Assembly (NCBI GenBank): GCA_033549345.1
Contig: JAWSUT010000006.1
Coordinates: 1-64,000 of the forward strand
Length of the DNA stretch: 64,000 nt
Direction: 5' to 3'
From: JAWSUT01 sp033549345
Lineage (GTDB): Bacteria > Bacillota > Dethiobacteria > Dethiobacterales > Dethiobacteraceae
Positions 41,946 through 50,371 of this stretch are shown piece after piece. How positions within the stretch are numbered: position 1 is the first letter of the stretch; every line of letters starts with the position of its first letter. The position numbers and the translations under genes are program-made. The notes beneath the pieces were generated by a model. That model was not told the DNA's origin. It saw only the letters and a program-made list of their open reading frames with translations, and searched no databases.

Positions 41946-43055
41946 TTGCTGTGGGATAATAAAGGCAGTGCGATGCCGGTTGTGTTATTGATTATGTTTG
42001 TTCTGACCATTCTGGGAACTGCACTATGGCAGTATTTTATGAATGATACGCTGCAGGTAGCCCGGGCGGGAAAACAGCTGCAGGCTTATTATCTTGCCAG
42101 GTCCGGTGTGGAAGTGGGACTGGGAAAATTAGAAGCTGTGCTAAATGATGGTTCCCTGTTAATTCGTGATATTAATGATTTGGATGCAGAGCTAAATAAT
42201 GTGGGATGGATTAATGATATTGATACCGGCCAGTTTGATATTACGTACCAGGTAGACACTGTAAACGATAATGTAGTTATTTTATCCACCGGTGAAGTAT
42301 CGGATGTTGGGCAGAGTGAAAGCCTGAAAGTGGAAATGCATTTTCCTAATTTTGGACTCCCTCTACACTGGTTTAATCACGGATATGTTGCAAATTCAAT
42401 AGAAGATCCGTTAAGTCCACCTGCAGGTTATAATGCTCCGGACGATATGACCGGGGAAATCGTTTTTATTTCCACCAATAGCAAAGTTGGTCACCCCATT
42501 AAACAATCCAGCGGTGCTGTTATATATAAAGCATCTTTTATTTCATTTATTGATGCAGAGCCCAGCCTGGAATTGCAACCAAGTGCATCCATGTACCTTG
42601 AATCCGGGGCAGTTGCTTTTAAAGACAAGATTTACTTACGTAATGGTGGCTATTTGTATTTACGCTCCAATCCCGGACATACTCTGGAAACAACATATAG
42701 TACCACAAACGCTGACGGTTCACATGAAGTTGGTATCCATTTCACTTTTGGATCCTATGATTTTAATATTAGCGGGATTAGGGTAGCTGCACCTTTTAGC
42801 GGTTCAGAGACTGGTATGGTCAGTTTTAACGGCGATATCCGGCAGGGAAGCGCGGGCGGTGCCACGACAATTTTAAGTGTGGGTTCGGGCGGTAAGTATT
42901 ATTTTTATAAAAATAATACTGAAGTTCATAATTTTGCAAGTGAAATAGCTGCTGGTAATTTGGTAGAAATTCTAAACCCGGAAGTTCTGGAAGATATCTT
43001 TATTCTGGGGGAAGGGTTACCGACGATTAAGAATATGGTATGGGGAGACAACTAA
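41946..43055 (+). CDS. PilX-like minor pilin / pilus assembly protein
   Basis: About 369 residues with an N-terminal membrane helix (SAMPVVLLIMFVLTILGTALWQYF) and YYLARSGVEVGLGKLE, the PilX-type N-terminal signature. The rest is a long beta-rich domain with Gly-Ser-rich strands. The TTG at 41946 follows GGGGGGAC and gives a short leader; upstream in-frame residues look non-coding. It starts a plus-strand trio of minor pilins, a second set besides that at 29.5-31.9 kb. The local base composition is more AT-rich than the assembly operon. Confidence 0.8.
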   Translation: MLWDNKGSAMPVVLLIMFVLTILGTALWQYFMNDTLQVARAGKQLQAYYLARSGVEVGLGKLEAVLNDGSLLIRDINDLDAELNNVGWINDIDTGQFDITYQVDTVNDNVVILSTGEVSDVGQSESLKVEMHFPNFGLPLHWFNHGYVANSIEDPLSPPAGYNAPDDMTGEIVFISTNSKVGHPIKQSSGAVIYKASFISFIDAEPSLELQPSASMYLESGAVAFKDKIYLRNGGYLYLRSNPGHTLETTYSTTNADGSHEVGIHFTFGSYDFNISGIRVAAPFSGSETGMVSFNGDIRQGSAGGATTILSVGSGGKYYFYKNNTEVHNFASEIAAGNLVEILNPEVLEDIFILGEGLPTIKNMVWGDN

Positions 43056-43057
43056 CA

Positions 43058-43768
43058 ATGGCTACCAAGAGACTGACAGAAGACGGTTTTACGTTAATAG
43101 AAATACTTGTGGCCATCGCTATTCTTGCCATTATGATTGCAGCACTAACACCGCTCTTTATCAGCAGCTTTACAGGGATTTTTACGGCCGGCCGAAAAAG
43201 TGGAACCCAATATCTTGTACAGCAAGAAATAGAAAAGGCCATCGCCGGTGACAGTGGAGCTGATGCCACATTTATCCCGTCTACCTCCATCGAAGGTATA
43301 TCGGGCACTATTGTTGAAGTGCAAAAAGAATATGAGAGTGGAAAAATTGTTACTGTAAAAACATTTGTACGCGAACAGCCTGTCTGGCTACAGTTCTCCG
43401 GTGAAACATACATTGGTTTTGACTATGAAAATACTATTGATATCAGGGTAACACGAAAAGGGATTTTAGCCAGTACAGCTACAGTCTATTATGAGACTGT
43501 CGGTATTACGACGACATACCCGGCTATTATTGGTACACATTATAATGCAACCAGCGGTACGCTTCAGTTCTTACCAGGAGAAACGGAAAAAACATTTGCG
43601 GTAAATGTTTTAGAATTTGATTCTGCAGCAGGCGCTACAGAGCCGGATGTTTATGCCGTGGGTCTCCGGTTAAGCAGCCCTACATCAACTGGAGGATATA
43701 ATGCTTTGCTGGGCTTTCCCAATGAGGCAATTCTTTATATTAGTGACTATATTGAGCCCACGCCTTAA
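43058..43768 (+). CDS. Minor pilin fused to a Calx-beta-like domain
   Basis: About 236 residues. The N-terminal leader MATKRLTEDG precedes FTLIEILVAIAILAIMIAAL, a prepilin helix with Glu at +5. A linker region follows (about 35-130). The C-terminal part (about 135-235) has the Calx-beta pattern: STATVYYETVG, GTLQFLPGETEKTFAVNVLE, VGLRLSSP and AILYISDYIEP. Calx-beta domains bind calcium and occur in adhesins. ATG at 43058 follows GGGGAGAC. The domain call is from the pattern and is moderately sure. Confidence 0.8.
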   Translation: MATKRLTEDGFTLIEILVAIAILAIMIAALTPLFISSFTGIFTAGRKSGTQYLVQQEIEKAIAGDSGADATFIPSTSIEGISGTIVEVQKEYESGKIVTVKTFVREQPVWLQFSGETYIGFDYENTIDIRVTRKGILASTATVYYETVGITTTYPAIIGTHYNATSGTLQFLPGETEKTFAVNVLEFDSAAGATEPDVYAVGLRLSSPTSTGGYNALLGFPNEAILYISDYIEPTP

Positions 43769-43781
43769 GGGAGGGAATACC

Positions 43782-44276
43782 TTGAAATTTTTACGAAATC
43801 AGCGGGGTCTAAGTTTAGCTGAATTGGTTGTAGTAATTGCACTATTGGGTATTGTACTGGCTATTGGGTATACTTTTTACTTTTTTGGTGTCCGTGCATT
43901 TAATGTGGGCGAAGATCAATCAAATGTACAGCGTGATATTCGGATTGCATCAAGCGTGATTACAAAAGAAATCCGTAATGCAACTGTTGTTGAACTGGTC
44001 TATACAGATGCTGCTGATGGTTACCATTATATTTACTTTGACAGCGGCAACATTAAACACCGTCTGGATGCAGATGTAACTACATGGACCCAGGGTAGCA
44101 TTGAATCGCTGACATTTAATATTCAACAACTTCCTGACGGCAGTAATGTAGTTGAATTTTCCATTGCCGGGCGTGAAGACCAGCAGCTATATGATATCAC
44201 AAGTAAAGTAAATTTAAATAATCTGACAGGTTTACCTGCAGACAGCAAACCGGCAATTAAATATATGAAACCCTAA
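43782..44276 (+). CDS. PilW-like minor pilin
   Basis: About 164 residues with leader LKFLRNQRG and the helix LSLAELVVVIALLGIVLAIGY, followed by a pilin-like beta domain (SSVITKEIRNATVVELVY). The TTG start is preceded by AAGGGAGGGAATACC. It is the last gene of the plus-strand trio. Confidence 0.85.
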   Translation: MKFLRNQRGLSLAELVVVIALLGIVLAIGYTFYFFGVRAFNVGEDQSNVQRDIRIASSVITKEIRNATVVELVYTDAADGYHYIYFDSGNIKHRLDADVTTWTQGSIESLTFNIQQLPDGSNVVEFSIAGREDQQLYDITSKVNLNNLTGLPADSKPAIKYMKP

Positions 44277-44287
44277 TGCCCGAAGAT

Positions 44288-44330
44288 CCTTCCAGAATCC
44301 CCTAAATGGGGACAGTCCCTCATTCCTTCT
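44288..44330. repeat. Degenerate GGGGACAGTCCC-type palindrome
   Basis: AATGGGGACAGTCCCTCATT is a near palindrome next to CCCCTAAATGGGG. It resembles the GGGGAC-type elements seen at 23.8 and 24.7 kb but is shorter and not identical. Confidence 0.4.
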
Positions 44331-44532
44331 TACCCGACTTTAGGTCAGCTTTGATATGCTTTTCCAGGCAGGACTTGCAAATGCATACCTTACGTTTCCT
44401 ATCCTCCGGAACCAAATCCAATATATATTGCGGAATCTTATAATCAATACACCAGCAGCCTCCTTCTCCGTGTAGGCAATCATTGTCCTGTCCGCATAGC
44501 GGGCATATTCTTTCTTTTCCTTCAACAGCCAT
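44320..44532 (-). CDS. Cysteine-rich CWC family protein
   Basis: 70 residues with ten or so conserved Cys/His: CPLCGQDNDCLHGEGGCWCIDY then CICKSCLEKH. The CWC triplet names the family; it is thought to bind metal, and its function is unknown. AAAAGGGGAGAC precedes the start. It stands alone. Confidence 0.88.
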   Translation of the reverse strand: MAVEGKERICPLCGQDNDCLHGEGGCWCIDYKIPQYILDLVPEDRKRKVCICKSCLEKHIKADLKSGKKE

Positions 44533-44678
44533 ATGAGTCTCCCCTTTTTAAGTGTATTTGTTTGATTACTTCTCGAAAGGTTTAGCAGAACCCTGTAAAA
44601 GAATGAGAGATACTTATATACCGACCTAGCTAACATCCACAGGTTGTCTGAGAACATCTGCCTATAAACATTATACAA

Positions 44679-44712
44679 AGATCCTGCCGGGTTTTACGGC
44701 AGGATCTTTGAG
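44679..44712 (+). terminator. Long hairpin with T-run
   Basis: AAAGATCCTGCCG and CGGCAGGATCTTT pair perfectly around a 7-base loop, then GAGTTTTTT follows on the plus strand. There is no plus-strand gene close by; it may end read-through from the minor-pilin operon. Confidence 0.6.
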
Positions 44713-44743
44713 TTTTTTACTACTAACTAAAGATTTCCGCAGA

Positions 44744-44836
44744 GGCCGGAATCAAACAGTTCCGGCAAGCATGAGCAGCAAGCCCAGGGTAGGTGCCAAA
44801 CAGTTTCTGCTCCTGTACAAGGAAGGCACCTTTATC
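44744..44836. other. Unassigned structured sequence downstream of the nitrilase-family gene
   Basis: Two hairpins on the plus strand: GCCGGAA/TTCCGGC around TCAAACAG, and AGGTGCC/GGCACCT enclosing a smaller pairing. The motif CAAACAGTT occurs in both. It could be a structured RNA, a repeat element or a decayed insertion; I cannot assign it to a class. No gene is seen between 44713 and 44850. Confidence 0.4.
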
Positions 44837-44850
44837 TTATGCCGGTTTAC

Positions 44851-45633
44851 TTATAAAACCCGGTCACTGAAAGCAGGAAAACTATTACGTATTTCAGCAA
44901 CTTTTCCCGTGTCTACCTTTCCTCGTAATACGCAGGCCTCTTCCCCTGCAGTGTATAATACTGTTCCCCAGGGATCCACAATCATGCTGTTGCCGGCAAA
45001 AGTTTGCTCTTTTATCTTACCGGCACAGTTGCAGGAAATCAGGTAGCACTGGTTCTCCAGAGCTCTCACTCTGTTAAACAGTGTCCAGTGTTCCAGCCGG
45101 GCCAGGGGCCAGGCTGATACCACCAGAAATATTTCTGCGCCTGCGTTAGCCATTGCGCGGTACAGTTCGGGGAAACGCAGGTCGTAGCAGGTGGTAATTC
45201 CCACGGTGCCTAATTCTGTTTTCAGGACAGTGGGGGTTGTACCGCGGGAAAGCAGCCTGCTCTCTTCCGACTGGTACCCAAAGAGATGGATTTTTCTGTA
45301 GGTGCCGACGAGTTCTCCGTTGGGGTCAATCATCAGTGCTGAATTATACAAATTGTTATCGCATTGCTCTACAATACTGCCGCCGAGGATGTGGCAGTTC
45401 ATTTTTTTTGCCCAGGGGGCAAGGAAAGAATAGGTCTCTCCCTGCGCTTCTTCACTGTGGGTGGCGTAATCATGGAAGTTAAAAAAGCCTGTTCCCCATA
45501 TCTCGGGTAGGAGGATTAAATCCGGGTGTTTTTCGCTGTCTTGTAGATTTTGCAGGATGCTGCGGACTTGATTAAATCTTTCTTGCCTGATTTGCTGATC
45601 ACTTACATCCAGCTGGACTATGGCTACATCCAT
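44851..45633 (-). CDS. Carbon-nitrogen hydrolase (nitrilase superfamily)
   Basis: About 260 residues with the catalytic triad regions: Glu in LLPEIWGTGF, Lys in TYRKIHLFGY and Cys in GITTCYDLRFPELYR. It most resembles omega-amidase (YafV/NIT2-like) enzymes, which deaminate 2-oxoglutaramate or similar amides; the exact substrate is not certain. ATG at 45633 follows AGGGAG by 9 bases and is preferred to the upstream GTG at 45642. Confidence 0.9.
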   Translation of the reverse strand: MDVAIVQLDVSDQQIRQERFNQVRSILQNLQDSEKHPDLILLPEIWGTGFFNFHDYATHSEEAQGETYSFLAPWAKKMNCHILGGSIVEQCDNNLYNSALMIDPNGELVGTYRKIHLFGYQSEESRLLSRGTTPTVLKTELGTVGITTCYDLRFPELYRAMANAGAEIFLVVSAWPLARLEHWTLFNRVRALENQCYLISCNCAGKIKEQTFAGNSMIVDPWGTVLYTAGEEACVLRGKVDTGKVAEIRNSFPAFSDRVL

Positions 45634-45638
45634 GGTTA

Positions 45639-45845
45639 TCACTCCCTGAAGATCTGTGAATAAAAGGTGTGTACTTCGGATACGGGGCGGCTTTCGCCCG
45701 GGAATTTGTTTTCATACCATACCTCAAATGAAGGTGTGGGGTAACTTCGCATAGTAGTAATACCAAACGTGTATTGCTCATGAGCTGTCTGCTGTTTTTC
45801 TACGATTATACGGGGTTGACCCATATCTTGCAAGTTTGTTCCCAA
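45639..45845 (-). CDS. Small protein of unknown function
   Basis: Possible 61-68-residue protein directly upstream of the nitrilase-family gene, ending just before its start. The stretch HEQYTFGITTMRSYPTPSFEVWYENKFPG looks protein-like, but there is no clear ribosome site (TTG at 45845 or ATG at 45824) and no motif I know. It may be a real small gene or chance. Confidence 0.4.
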   Translation of the reverse strand: MGTNLQDMGQPRIIVEKQQTAHEQYTFGITTMRSYPTPSFEVWYENKFPGESRPVSEVHTFYSQIFRE

Positions 45846-45906
45846 GAAGGATGAACGGGGAAAGTAGGATTGGTTAAAGAGTTCAAAATATGATAAAATA
45901 CAACTA

Positions 45907-46200
45907 AAAGTTGGTGTCGTTCGGGTTAATGAAGAGGGTATTTACGTACCTGCCGGCAAAGCCCGGAGTCAGGATAAAGCACTTGAACAAATCGTCCGCA
46001 CACTAAAAGAAAAAGTCGGTGGGCGAAATATTAAAACGCTGGCTGTCGCGCACGGTGATGCCCTGGATGCAGCAAACAGGCTCAAGGGTATTCTGGAAAA
46101 CACCTTTGGTGTTCCTGCTTCTGTCTTTACCCAGGTTGGTGCCGATATCGCCGTACATACCGGTCCGGGAATGGTGGGCGCTGCCGTTCAATTTGAATAA
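45907..46200 (+). pseudogene. Truncated DegV-family gene (C-terminal third only)
   Basis: Translates as KVGVVRVNEEGIYVPAGKA then RSQDKALEQIVRTLKEK and ends TGPGMVGAAVQFE, matching the C-terminal domain of DegV fatty-acid-binding proteins (usual length about 280). The N-terminal two thirds and any start codon are missing, while the stop and terminator remain. Confidence 0.8.
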
Positions 46201-46206
46201 TACCAA

Positions 46207-46234
46207 AAGCTGCCTTTAACAGGCAGTTTTTTTG
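46207..46234 (+). terminator. Terminator after the DegV remnant
   Basis: CTGCCT and AGGCAG pair around a 5-base loop, followed by seven Ts. Confidence 0.85.
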
Positions 46235-46334
46235 CATCCCGGCTCTGATTATTAAACGAAGCTGAATTTGCCTAGAAGTTTCTGCCTGTGAGAGTCAATT
46301 AGTGCCTAAAGCTGTCCTGACAGATAAAAGTGTG

Positions 46335-48200
46335 CTAAGCATTATGCTTACGGGTTTTGTTTTTGCCACCTGTAACCAGTTCCACCCGGAAGCCTTTGCG
46401 GCTTTGGCGTACTGTGGCGGCCATAAAACCGAAAAAGACTAAGGACCAGGTTCCTCCGGCAACGATGATTCCCATGAGTATCCGAAATGCGGGGGGCCAT
46501 AAAAGGGGTCTGGTGATAAGATATATGGCGTACAGGAGGATATTCAGGAACCCGCCGCTTAGTGTAACAGGTTGAAGTTCCTGCAGTGCAGCTACCAGTT
46601 CTCCCGGAGGAATCAAGTAAACCATTCCTATTGCCAGGACAAAGATAAAGGCAAAGTTGATAAAATACATTAGCATGGAAGCACCGGGAGATATTCGGTG
46701 TTGGGGGCTATCCGGGTTGTAGCGGCAGTTGTTGATGGAGTAAAAAAGGCCGATTGCACTGGCGCCCAGCGTTAAAAGGATGGCGGCTACAGCCAGCATC
46801 AAAGTGAGTGAAGTGGAAACACGGATCGCGACGGCGGTACCGACCAGTAGTGTTTGCATCAAGATGAGTGTGGGAATCACTGCTGCCAGCAGCTTTCCCC
46901 ACACCACGGGCCAGCCGGCCAGGGGAACACTGTTGAGAAACCAATCCGACTCTCCTTCACGGCCAAACGACTGAAGCGCCATGTTGCCGCTGAACATCAT
47001 GGTATAGATGATAAGTACGGAGACCAGGGAGCCGAGGGTCGATTCAACTTGCAGAAAAAGAAACTGGCCAATGAAAAACAGCATGATAATGATCGGTGCC
47101 AGGTAACCAAACCACTCCCTTGTGTCCCGGCGCATATACAGCAAGTCTTTTTTTGCCACTGCCCACATGCCGGCTGAAGGAGAAACGGTTTCCTGCAGCT
47201 CACTGTTATATGGTGTCAGCAATAGCGGTTTGTCCGGAATGCTGTGGCTGGTTGTCTGGGGGTAGTGCTTTTTACGGCGGCGGCCGCCTTCACCCTGACT
47301 GAGAGCAACCCATCCCTGGCGGAATCCCCGCTCAAGGAGAAGAAACGCCAGCATGAAAGCAGCAATACCTGCTGCCAAAAGAAGCAGGCTGTAACCCAGT
47401 CCGGTGGTTGTGTTTTGGGTGATGCCGTTTGTCAGGGCCAGGGAACCCCAGCCCCAGGGAAAGAAATTCATGATGCGCAGCAATTGATCCTGTTGGGTGA
47501 GCCATACGCTAATGTTTAACTGGTCCCCACCGGCCATCATCAGGCCGGGAATCTGAAAGACAAGGGCAATCATAATTCCGGCGATGGCTCCGATAAAGCC
47601 GACAGCCTCACGACTGCGGTGGGGCGGCACTATTCGCATTACCACCAGATTCAACAGTTCAGCCAGAGCGGTCCCCAGGATTAACAAGCCGCTGACAACT
47701 AAAACGATAAAAAGGTAATACAATGCACCGGCCTGAAACAGCAGCCCGTAGAAAACACCGGGCAGCAGTACAAAAATAGTTGCCGTTACCAGGTTACTCC
47801 CAGCGACCAGCAATGATTTTACGGCGAAGATGACTCGCAGAGGAATCGGTGTGGTAAACAAGAGTTCAAGGTCATCAGACATATAAAGGGTGGCAAAAGC
47901 GGCCGTTACACCAAAGAAAATCTGACCGGCCAGTCCCATCATAAAGATTAACGAAAGAAAGCCTTGTGCAATATCAGGTGACATGGATGCCAGGGCACCG
48001 TGCGCCCAGATACCCAGAGAAACCAGTATTCCCGTAAGACCCAGGCCGAAGGCGACCATTAAAAGCCATACACCGGCCGACAAGTGGCGAATCTTGTTCC
48101 ATGATACCCGCAGTTGGTTTGCCAGCAGCAGCTGGAAATCCTGCCAAAAAGACTGAGTTGGTGGTGGCTGCGTCCGGGGAGGCGGTAAAACTATTTTCAC
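46335..48200 (-). CDS. ABC-2-type transporter permease (large)
   Basis: 621 residues with about twelve hydrophobic segments in two halves and a cytoplasmic basic loop near 310 (GEGGRRRKKHYPQ). It lacks an ATPase domain and overlaps the following ATPase gene by 4 bases. It likely exports a substrate or remodels the membrane together with that ATPase; the substrate cannot be read. The second ABC pair at 55.5-57.9 kb is organised the same way. Confidence 0.85.
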   Translation of the reverse strand: MKIVLPPPRTQPPPTQSFWQDFQLLLANQLRVSWNKIRHLSAGVWLLMVAFGLGLTGILVSLGIWAHGALASMSPDIAQGFLSLIFMMGLAGQIFFGVTAAFATLYMSDDLELLFTTPIPLRVIFAVKSLLVAGSNLVTATIFVLLPGVFYGLLFQAGALYYLFIVLVVSGLLILGTALAELLNLVVMRIVPPHRSREAVGFIGAIAGIMIALVFQIPGLMMAGGDQLNISVWLTQQDQLLRIMNFFPWGWGSLALTNGITQNTTTGLGYSLLLLAAGIAAFMLAFLLLERGFRQGWVALSQGEGGRRRKKHYPQTTSHSIPDKPLLLTPYNSELQETVSPSAGMWAVAKKDLLYMRRDTREWFGYLAPIIIMLFFIGQFLFLQVESTLGSLVSVLIIYTMMFSGNMALQSFGREGESDWFLNSVPLAGWPVVWGKLLAAVIPTLILMQTLLVGTAVAIRVSTSLTLMLAVAAILLTLGASAIGLFYSINNCRYNPDSPQHRISPGASMLMYFINFAFIFVLAIGMVYLIPPGELVAALQELQPVTLSGGFLNILLYAIYLITRPLLWPPAFRILMGIIVAGGTWSLVFFGFMAATVRQSRKGFRVELVTGGKNKTRKHNA

Positions 48201-48982
48201 TGATGACTCCCCTCCTCCAGGCTTCTGATTACTTCGGCGGATTCATGGCCTCCCGTGAGCTCGAGGAAGATGTCTTCCAGGCTTTCTTCTGTATGGCCAA
48301 CCATTTTGCGCAGGTCCTCGGGGCTCCCCTGGGCGATTAGCTCCCCTTCTTTGAGAATACCTACCCGATGGCACATGCGCTCTGCAATCTCAAGGATATG
48401 TGTTGAGACAAAAACAGCAGCCCCCTGCCGGGCCATTTCCTGCAGGACATCCTTGAGCAGACGTGCACTGGCGGGATCCAGGCCTACCGTGGGTTCATCC
48501 AATAAGATGACCCGGGGCTGATGAATTAAAGCCGCTGCCAGGACGACTTTTTGACGCATGCCGTGCGAATATCCTTCCAGAAGTTCATCGGCACGGGCTT
48601 CCAGCCCGAACATTGTCATGAGTTGCTCCGCCCGTTCTCTTGAAACTTCTTTGGGCATCCGAAAGAGCGCGGCAACAAGGTGCAAAAATTCCCTGGCTGT
48701 TAGTTTGCCGTACACTTTCGGTTGGTCGGGCACATAAGCCAGAAAAGCCTTTGCCTGTGCGGCCTGCTTATTGATATCGTAACCGCAGATGAAGGCTTCT
48801 CCCTCACTGGGGTCCAGAAGACCGGTTAGCATCTTAATCGTTGTGGTCTTTCCTGCTCCGTTTGGTCCTAGGAAGCCAAAAACCTCCCCGGCCCGGACTT
48901 CCAGAGTTAAGCGGTTTACCACAGCTGTTGATCCATATCTTTTTGTCAGTTGATTGGTACGGATTAAAACATTGTCCATCAA
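48197..48982 (-). CDS. ABC transporter ATP-binding protein
   Basis: 261 residues with Walker A GPNGAGKTTTIKMLTG, signature YSHGMRQKVVLAAAL, Walker B VILLDEPTVGLDP and the switch His in VSTHILE. It is of the CcmA/NatA type that pairs with ABC-2 permeases. It precedes the 621-residue permease. Confidence 0.95.
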   Translation of the reverse strand: MMDNVLIRTNQLTKRYGSTAVVNRLTLEVRAGEVFGFLGPNGAGKTTTIKMLTGLLDPSEGEAFICGYDINKQAAQAKAFLAYVPDQPKVYGKLTAREFLHLVAALFRMPKEVSRERAEQLMTMFGLEARADELLEGYSHGMRQKVVLAAALIHQPRVILLDEPTVGLDPASARLLKDVLQEMARQGAAVFVSTHILEIAERMCHRVGILKEGELIAQGSPEDLRKMVGHTEESLEDIFLELTGGHESAEVIRSLEEGSHQ

Positions 48983-49306
48983 ATCACGCTCCCCCTACAT
49001 TCACTGCAAATACTTGTTCTTTCGTTAGGACTTTTCCTGCTCAATTAAGGTTATTAGTTTCCTGATTAAATATTATCTGTGTTTCCCACGGTAGAGACGC
49101 GCATCAAGACATCACTTTGACCATCATGGCTCTCCTTCTTTGTTCTCTTTCCATGGCCTTATTATAACTTATTTCTCTGGTATTTGTATCCTAACCGGGT
49201 ATTTCATGCCCTATATGACAAAAACGCCTGTACCAAGCGTATAGTGCGGCATTTGATTTGTTTCAAAAGCTAGCGTATGTACCACGGACTTACGTCCGTG
49301 GTATGA
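48983..49306. other. Gene-free interval between the ABC and LysM genes
   Basis: About 320 bases without a gene; it holds the upstream region of the ABC pair and the inverted repeat at 49280. I see no other clear structure. Confidence 0.5.
49280..49303. repeat. Perfect inverted repeat after the LysM gene
   Basis: TACCACGGAC and GTCCGTGGTA pair around a TTAC loop just after the LysM stop. On the minus strand only a weak T-stretch (CTTTTG) follows, so it may be a poor terminator or a REP-like hairpin. Confidence 0.6.
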
Positions 49307-49882
49307 TTAGCCGTTCCGCACAACCAGAACCTCATTGGACTTGGCACAGCAGCTGTTAAGGCATGCGACAACAAATACACGACCTGAGGTGCCGGAAGGT
49401 ACCTGCCAGAGAATCTCGGCAACGCCTGTCGTAGCACTGGGACAGTCTACTCCGATAAGACGGGCAAGCTCACAGGTTTCGGTACCGGTAGGCTCAAGGA
49501 AAAAGAATGCCCGCGAAACCGGACGGTTGAATGTTGCCCGCACAATAACGCGTCCATTAAGCTGGACAGCTCCACCGACTACGGGTAACTGTTGGCCGGC
49601 CTCAGTCAGGAACCTGAGAGTAAGCACACGAAGGTCACACACCGTTGTCGGTGTATCATCAGGGATACAGATTACCTGACCCACAAAGATAATATCCGGG
49701 TTGACAATCTGCGGGTTGGCGGCAAGTATATCCGCGACTGTTATTCCGAATCTGTTGGCGATGTTGAAAATTGTATCGCTGGCTTTTACAGTATAAAACT
49801 GACCGCTGCATTTCTTGGGCGGACGCGGAATCTGGCCTGCTGTAACAGCATGCATAGCCCGTTTATTTCTTTCTTTACTCAA
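49307..49882 (-). CDS. LysM-domain protein, probable spore-associated
   Basis: About 191 residues. A LysM domain (about 29-75; FYTVKASDTIFNIANRFGITVADILAANP...VGQVICIP) follows a basic start without a signal peptide, as in spore coat or cortex proteins such as SafA. The C-terminal domain (about 82-190) contains several Cys (CELARL, VDCPS, CLNSCCA) and is not recognised. The TTG at 49882 is 9 bases from AAGGAGG. A sigma-K-like promoter lies upstream. Confidence 0.85.
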   Translation of the reverse strand: MSKERNKRAMHAVTAGQIPRPPKKCSGQFYTVKASDTIFNIANRFGITVADILAANPQIVNPDIIFVGQVICIPDDTPTTVCDLRVLTLRFLTEAGQQLPVVGGAVQLNGRVIVRATFNRPVSRAFFFLEPTGTETCELARLIGVDCPSATTGVAEILWQVPSGTSGRVFVVACLNSCCAKSNEVLVVRNG

Positions 49883-49917
49883 TGATATCACCTCCTTGCA
49901 GAGATTGGTATACGCTA

Positions 49918-49944
49918 TAATATATGGGAAAACGGAAAATAGGT
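49918..49944 (-). promoter_or_regulatory. Sigma-K-like promoter of the LysM gene
   Basis: The minus strand reads AC (49943-49944), 16 bases, then CATATATTA (49918-49926), a full match to the sigma-K pattern AC-N16/17-CATAnnnTA. It suggests late mother-cell expression during coat formation. Confidence 0.6.
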
Positions 49945-50041
49945 TAATTCGGGTCAGTTGTATTTAAGATAAGCTTAATAGAAAAAGAAGGCAAGCGCGC
50001 TATAATGAGGTGAGGATCAGTACTTGGGGGGGGCAGCCGTT

Positions 50042-50371
50042 ATGACCGGAATAAAAAAAACCAACAGACCACTTCTGTGGCTGCTGCTTTTGGGTGTCAG
50101 CGTATTTAACACTGCTGATTATTTCCCGCCGCTCTATGCCGTTAAACATGGATTAAGGGAAGCCAATCCGTTGATGGATATAATTTTGCATACACCTTAC
50201 TTTCCCCTGGTAAAGCTTTTGTTTGTGCCTCTGCTGTTGGTTTTACTCTGGATGTACCGCAGGCGAGTCGGCAATAAAATCTACACCTACGTCTGGGGTA
50301 TCTTTATTGTCTATACTCTGCTCATGGTCTATTATAAATGGCTTTTGTGGTTTGGCCCTCTCTCCGCTTAA
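50042..50371 (+). CDS. DUF5658-type membrane protein
   Basis: 109 residues with three hydrophobic segments (PLLWLLLLGVSVFNTADYF, LVKLLFVPLLLVLLWMY, YTYVWGIFIVYTLLMVYY) and the NTADYF...EANPLM pattern typical of DUF5658. Function unknown. The ATG at 50042 is 7 bases after GGGGGG. It converges on aroE and overlaps its end by 4 bases. Confidence 0.8.
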   Translation: MTGIKKTNRPLLWLLLLGVSVFNTADYFPPLYAVKHGLREANPLMDIILHTPYFPLVKLLFVPLLLVLLWMYRRRVGNKIYTYVWGIFIVYTLLMVYYKWLLWFGPLSA

